A stretch of 64,000 nucleotides of DNA from Oscillospiraceae bacterium. GTDB taxonomy: Bacteria; Bacillota; Clostridia; Oscillospirales; Acutalibacteraceae. Location: NCBI GenBank assembly GCA_902787025.1, contig CADAER010000025.1, positions 1 through 64,000 on the forward strand, written 5' to 3'. A program made the translations under genes and the position numbers. Below, piece after piece: positions 62,590 through 64,000 of this stretch (position 1 is the stretch's first letter; every line of letters starts with the position of its first letter). Under the pieces are notes generated by a model. It made no database searches. It was not told the origin of the DNA and worked only from the letters and a program-made list of their open reading frames with translations.

Positions 62590-64000
62590 TTACGCTGCCG
62601 CCTTTTTGCTCTTTTTCTTATCCGCCGCCGTTACTGCAATCGCGGAAACAAGCGCTCCGAAAGCAAGTCCGGCGCCGCCCGCGAGAGCGAGATTACCCGC
62701 GGTGAAGTTTGAACCGGATGTGCTCGCCGCCGAGGCGGTTTCGGTTTTGAAATAAACCATAACGCTCGGCGCGTCCTTGTTCCAGTCGTAAAGCTCGCTG
62801 TTGAGGTTAAACGCCGAACCCGAGCCGAACATATGAATACCCGTAGTATAGCCCGCGGGAAGGTTTGTGTCATTTACTTTTACAATAAGCGAGTCAGCGA
62901 GTATGGGCGCGGCAACATCGCTCGTCTGCGCGTAAAGGGCGAGCCACTGTCTGCCGACATCGCCGTTCATATCGGCGCAGTTGCCGAGAGTGCCGTAAAA
63001 CTCATCTGCCGGGCCTCTGTTGCACCTGACCGCTTTATAATACGCCGCCTGATTCTTTATTACCTCTTTTTCGCCTCTTTCATTAAACACGGTAATATCA
63101 GCCTCATCCACCATATAGTGGGGAATCGGAGTAAAGTCAACTTTATAGTAATTAACCATATCGCGGTAGGCAAGATATGTCGTGATGAGGGCGATAATGA
63201 CAGTCGCAAAGGTCAGACCGGCAGAAAGATAGTTGAAATAGCGCGACTGAGCGGCCGCCGTCTTTTTGAAGCTGTCAAGATACTGCTGATAGGTTCCGCC
63301 TTTGTAGAGGTGATCCGAAAGCCCGGGGAAATCCTTCACAACCAGTCTTGCGTTCGGCACATCGTTTACCCAGTTGGTGAGAGATGAAATTCTCAGATAG
63401 TTGCGGACTTTTACCGTAACATTTGCGAGAAGAGTTATTGCCATTGCCGAGGCTGAAATGCCTGTGATAACAACAAATATCCATGAAAGCGGACTTAACA
63501 GACTGCCGGCGTCTTCCTGCTGAATAAGAGCTTCCGAACGCAGCGCGTCGCTTGTGAGCGCGACGCCGCCCTTCTGATAAATACCGCGGTCAACGCCTTC
63601 ATATATCGAAACGGGGTCTGAAACATCGCCCGTCATTTTGCAGTAGGTCGATTCGTCCGTGAGGGCAATTGCGAAGAGTTCCCTGAAATTGATGAATTCG
63701 ATACCCGCTTTCTGACCGTCCGTAAGAGAAGCGACGAGGGGATATATCGATGTGATATCTTCCTCAACCTCCTCAACGGGGCGCATAAAGAAATCGAGGA
63801 GAGTTCCCTCGCCGTATTCGATTGTTCCGAGATAATCGTAAATCACGGCGATTTCCGCCGCCTGACTTGCCTCGGCCAATTCGGACTGCGCTTTTGCGTA
63901 GTCTTCAAAAACCTGCGCCGCGTCTTCAACCGATTCGCAGTTTTCTATATCGGCGTATGCCTGAACTGCCGACTCATATTCGTCATAGTCGAATTTTTCG
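62590..64000 (-). CDS. MABP/beta-prism-like membrane protein (first copy), N-terminus beyond the window
   Basis: The C-terminal 469 residues of the family. The frame stays open to the right edge (EKFDYDEYESAVQAYADI), so the apparent TTG start at 63879 is internal. Visible: the end of the helical region (YGEGTLLDFFMRPVEE, SLTDGQKAGIEFINF), QKGGVALTSDALR, two membrane helices, the second beta domain (FTPIPHYMVDEADIT, NCADMNGDVGRQWLALYAQ, HMFGSGSAFNLNS), and a C-terminal membrane helix (ALAGGAGLAFGALVSAIAV) ending DKKKSKKAAA. The second copy follows after 30 bp. The operon promoter lies beyond the window. Confidence 0.82.
   Translation of the reverse strand, partial: EKFDYDEYESAVQAYADIENCESVEDAAQVFEDYAKAQSELAEASQAAEIAVIYDYLGTIEYGEGTLLDFFMRPVEEVEEDITSIYPLVASLTDGQKAGIEFINFRELFAIALTDESTYCKMTGDVSDPVSIYEGVDRGIYQKGGVALTSDALRSEALIQQEDAGSLLSPLSWIFVVITGISASAMAITLLANVTVKVRNYLRISSLTNWVNDVPNARLVVKDFPGLSDHLYKGGTYQQYLDSFKKTAAAQSRYFNYLSAGLTFATVIIALITTYLAYRDMVNYYKVDFTPIPHYMVDEADITVFNERGEKEVIKNQAAYYKAVRCNRGPADEFYGTLGNCADMNGDVGRQWLALYAQTSDVAAPILADSLIVKVNDTNLPAGYTTGIHMFGSGSAFNLNSELYDWNKDAPSVMVYFKTETASAASTSGSNFTAGNLALAGGAGLAFGALVSAIAVTAADKKKSKKAAA

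Noticed and set aside
57705..63000. LPXTG sortase signals at the C-termini of the beta-prism proteins
   Set aside because: The ends have a hydrophobic helix and Lys-rich tail like sorting signals, but no LPXTG-like pentapeptide precedes them.
62590..63879. Start of the first beta-prism copy at the TTG at 63879
   Set aside because: The frame is open without interruption to the window edge, and paralogs have about 370 more residues upstream.

Overview
The window looks like a chromosomal segment of a gut- or rumen-type Gram-positive Clostridia bacterium (Oscillospiraceae/Eubacteriales-like). This is inferred from strong GGAGG ribosome sites, frequent TTG starts, consensus sigma-A promoters, the phoH-ybeY-dgkA-era-recO order, a GGGtGRT/NifU-like gene pair, type I dockerin modules, and very large secreted proteins built from InlB (Listeria-Bacteroides) and MucBP-like repeats. 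There are no tRNA, rRNA, IS, phage or CRISPR signals.

Layout. (1) 1-22.7 kb, minus strand: four giant secreted proteins (the last runs off the left edge). Two end in dockerins, one ends in a different C-terminal module, and the set is preceded by a long, structured leader RNA. (2) 22.7-24.1 kb: leader plus AT-rich non-coding DNA with a recurring TTTTGTAAAG motif. (3) 24.1-42.3 kb, plus strand: housekeeping genes. These are an acylating methylmalonate-semialdehyde dehydrogenase; an FHA-proB-proA-membrane protein operon; a DUF5058-like membrane pair; a NifU-like/GGGtGRT pair; a MATE exporter; phoH-ybeY-dgkA-era-recO; a GPH-type sugar transporter; and mutS2. (4) 42.3-47.1 kb, minus strand: a giant InlB/beta-helix surface protein, divergent from a LytS-like histidine kinase, a SARP-type response regulator and two small exported proteins (47.3-50.4 kb). 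The shared upstream region has SARP-style direct repeats with an 11-bp period at a minus-strand -10 box. (5) 50.4-64.0 kb, minus strand: a tight operon of four paralogous membrane proteins with MABP/beta-prism-like domains plus one beta-helix protein. I consider this the best candidate for an undescribed surface system.

A second theme is damage. Compared with their families or neighbouring paralogs, proA (in frame), the DUF5058-like gene, recO and one beta-prism paralog (all out of frame) each lack an internal piece of roughly 23 to 120 nt, and the FHA gene lacks a canonical start. This is either real gene decay in a cell lineage or a consensus/assembly problem; raw reads would decide.

How the parts could work together (inference): most of the window's coding capacity is cell-surface display. 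Dockerin proteins may dock onto cohesins encoded elsewhere. The two-component system probably controls the divergent giant adhesin. The beta-prism operon is co-transcribed and membrane-anchored without sortase motifs.
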